Assembly: GCA_963981525.1 (NCBI GenBank)
Contig: CAXCDZ010000023.1
Span: 1-11,992, forward strand
Origin: CAXCDZ01 sp963981525
GTDB lineage: Bacteria; Patescibacteriota; Microgenomatia; UBA1400; UBA12108
Direction: 5' to 3'
DNA: 11,992 nucleotides
Under the pieces are notes generated by a model. It did not search any database and was not told the origin of the DNA. It worked only from the letters and a program-made list of their open reading frames with translations. Positions 11,513 through 11,992 of the stretch are shown here, one piece after another (position 1 is the stretch's first letter; each line of letters starts with the position of its first letter). The translations under genes were made by a program, and so were the position numbers.

Positions 11513-11992
11513 GTGAGTATTAATAATGCTTATGATGCGCTTCAAAGTCGAAAGAATATTGGTGAATGCTTTAGAGAAATGTATGGTTGTGAAGATGCAA
11601 TTGAAGTTGAAGGTGTTGATGAGAACCTTTTGATTGTTCATGACTTTTATCCAGTTGGGTGGATGGGAGTACATTTGATTATTTTTTCGCAAGATGATGT
11701 TGTGTCAATGGCGAGATTGAACAAGAGCAAGCTTAGTGAAGTCGTGAGATCTATCGATATATTGTCGCGAAAAATAGAACTACAATATGAGGGTGAGGTG
11801 GTGATATTTGAACATGGAGCAGGAGATGTTGATGAATGTGCTGTGGGTTGTGGTGGTTGTCATGTTGATCATGCGCATTTTCACTTATTGCTATTACCCC
11901 CTGGAATTACTCTTACTGACTTGAAGACAGTAACTACAAGTTATTTAGAGAGAATAAAATGGTTCAGTCAAAATAGTAGTGAAGAAAATATT
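11513..11992 (+). CDS. HIT-like (histidine triad) protein, 3' end outside the window
   Basis: 160 codons are open to the window edge with no stop. The fold is suggested by FEHG (99-102) and, after a Cys-rich stretch C109, C113, C116, the segment HVDHAHFHLLLLP (117-129), which contains the His-x-His-x-His triad (H120, H122, H124). HIT proteins are nucleotide hydrolases or transferases; the Glu-His-Gly strand before a Gly/Cys loop and the triad recalls a HIT branch with VFEHG and GCG-DHAH. The typical N-terminal CxxC of many HIT proteins is absent. The start is uncertain: GTG 11513 is chosen; in-frame TTG 11483 would add 10 residues, and TAG 11480-11482 closes the frame above that. A six-codon ORF (ATG 11490 to TAA 11510) ends 2 bases before GTG 11513 and could couple translation, or be chance. 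Confidence 0.72.
   Translation, partial: MSINNAYDALQSRKNIGECFREMYGCEDAIEVEGVDENLLIVHDFYPVGWMGVHLIIFSQDDVVSMARLNKSKLSEVVRSIDILSRKIELQYEGEVVIFEHGAGDVDECAVGCGGCHVDHAHFHLLLLPPGITLTDLKTVTTSYLERIKWFSQNSSEENI

Overview
The window is gene-dense and uses the standard bacterial code. It carries housekeeping nucleotide and sugar enzymes plus a cell-wall cluster, and many proteins diverge from their families at normally fixed positions. This mix (short intergenic regions, divergent small kinases, a truncated epimerase-like protein, lactate dehydrogenase, tandem bifunctional PBPs) suggests a bacterium with a small genome, most plausibly of the Candidate Phyla Radiation (Patescibacteria, perhaps Microgenomates). 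That placement is inference; no rRNA or ribosomal protein gene is present to test it.

Layout. 1-1730, plus strand: the end of a YjjX/DUF84 nucleoside-triphosphatase gene, a degenerate ribulose-phosphate-epimerase-like gene and a PfkB-family sugar/nucleoside kinase. 1731-1975: a convergent gap with a strongly structured element (copy A). 1976-2908, minus strand: L-lactate dehydrogenase with an unusual cofactor-site sequence. 2909-3000: a divergent promoter region with a tetranucleotide repeat. 3001-4737, plus strand: two tandem cytidylate kinases and a small basic single-pass membrane protein, tightly coupled. 4738-4943: a second convergent gap with a related structured element (copy B). 4944-10745, minus strand: a cell-wall cluster transcribed as PBP-1, GH18 hydrolase, PBP-2, the last with its own predicted promoter. 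10746-10785: a 40-base divergent promoter region. 10786-11415, plus strand: guanylate-kinase-like protein. 11438-11992: a promoter and the start of a HIT-like protein that runs off the window.

How the genes fit together. The nucleotide kinases (two Cmk, one Gmk-like) and the YjjX-type house-cleaning enzyme belong to nucleotide supply and sanitation; lactate dehydrogenase points to fermentation; the two PBPs build and crosslink peptidoglycan, and the membrane-anchored GH18 enzyme between them probably remodels it.

Most notable signals: (i) two convergent gaps share ordered motifs and an 8-bp hairpin with compensatory base changes, suggesting an undescribed structured RNA or 3' element; (ii) -10-like hexamers sit about 6 bases before several start codons, pointing to leaderless mRNAs; (iii) palindromic DNA lies in frame inside two cell-wall genes; (iv) several enzymes have substitutions at normally fixed active-site or cofactor positions.
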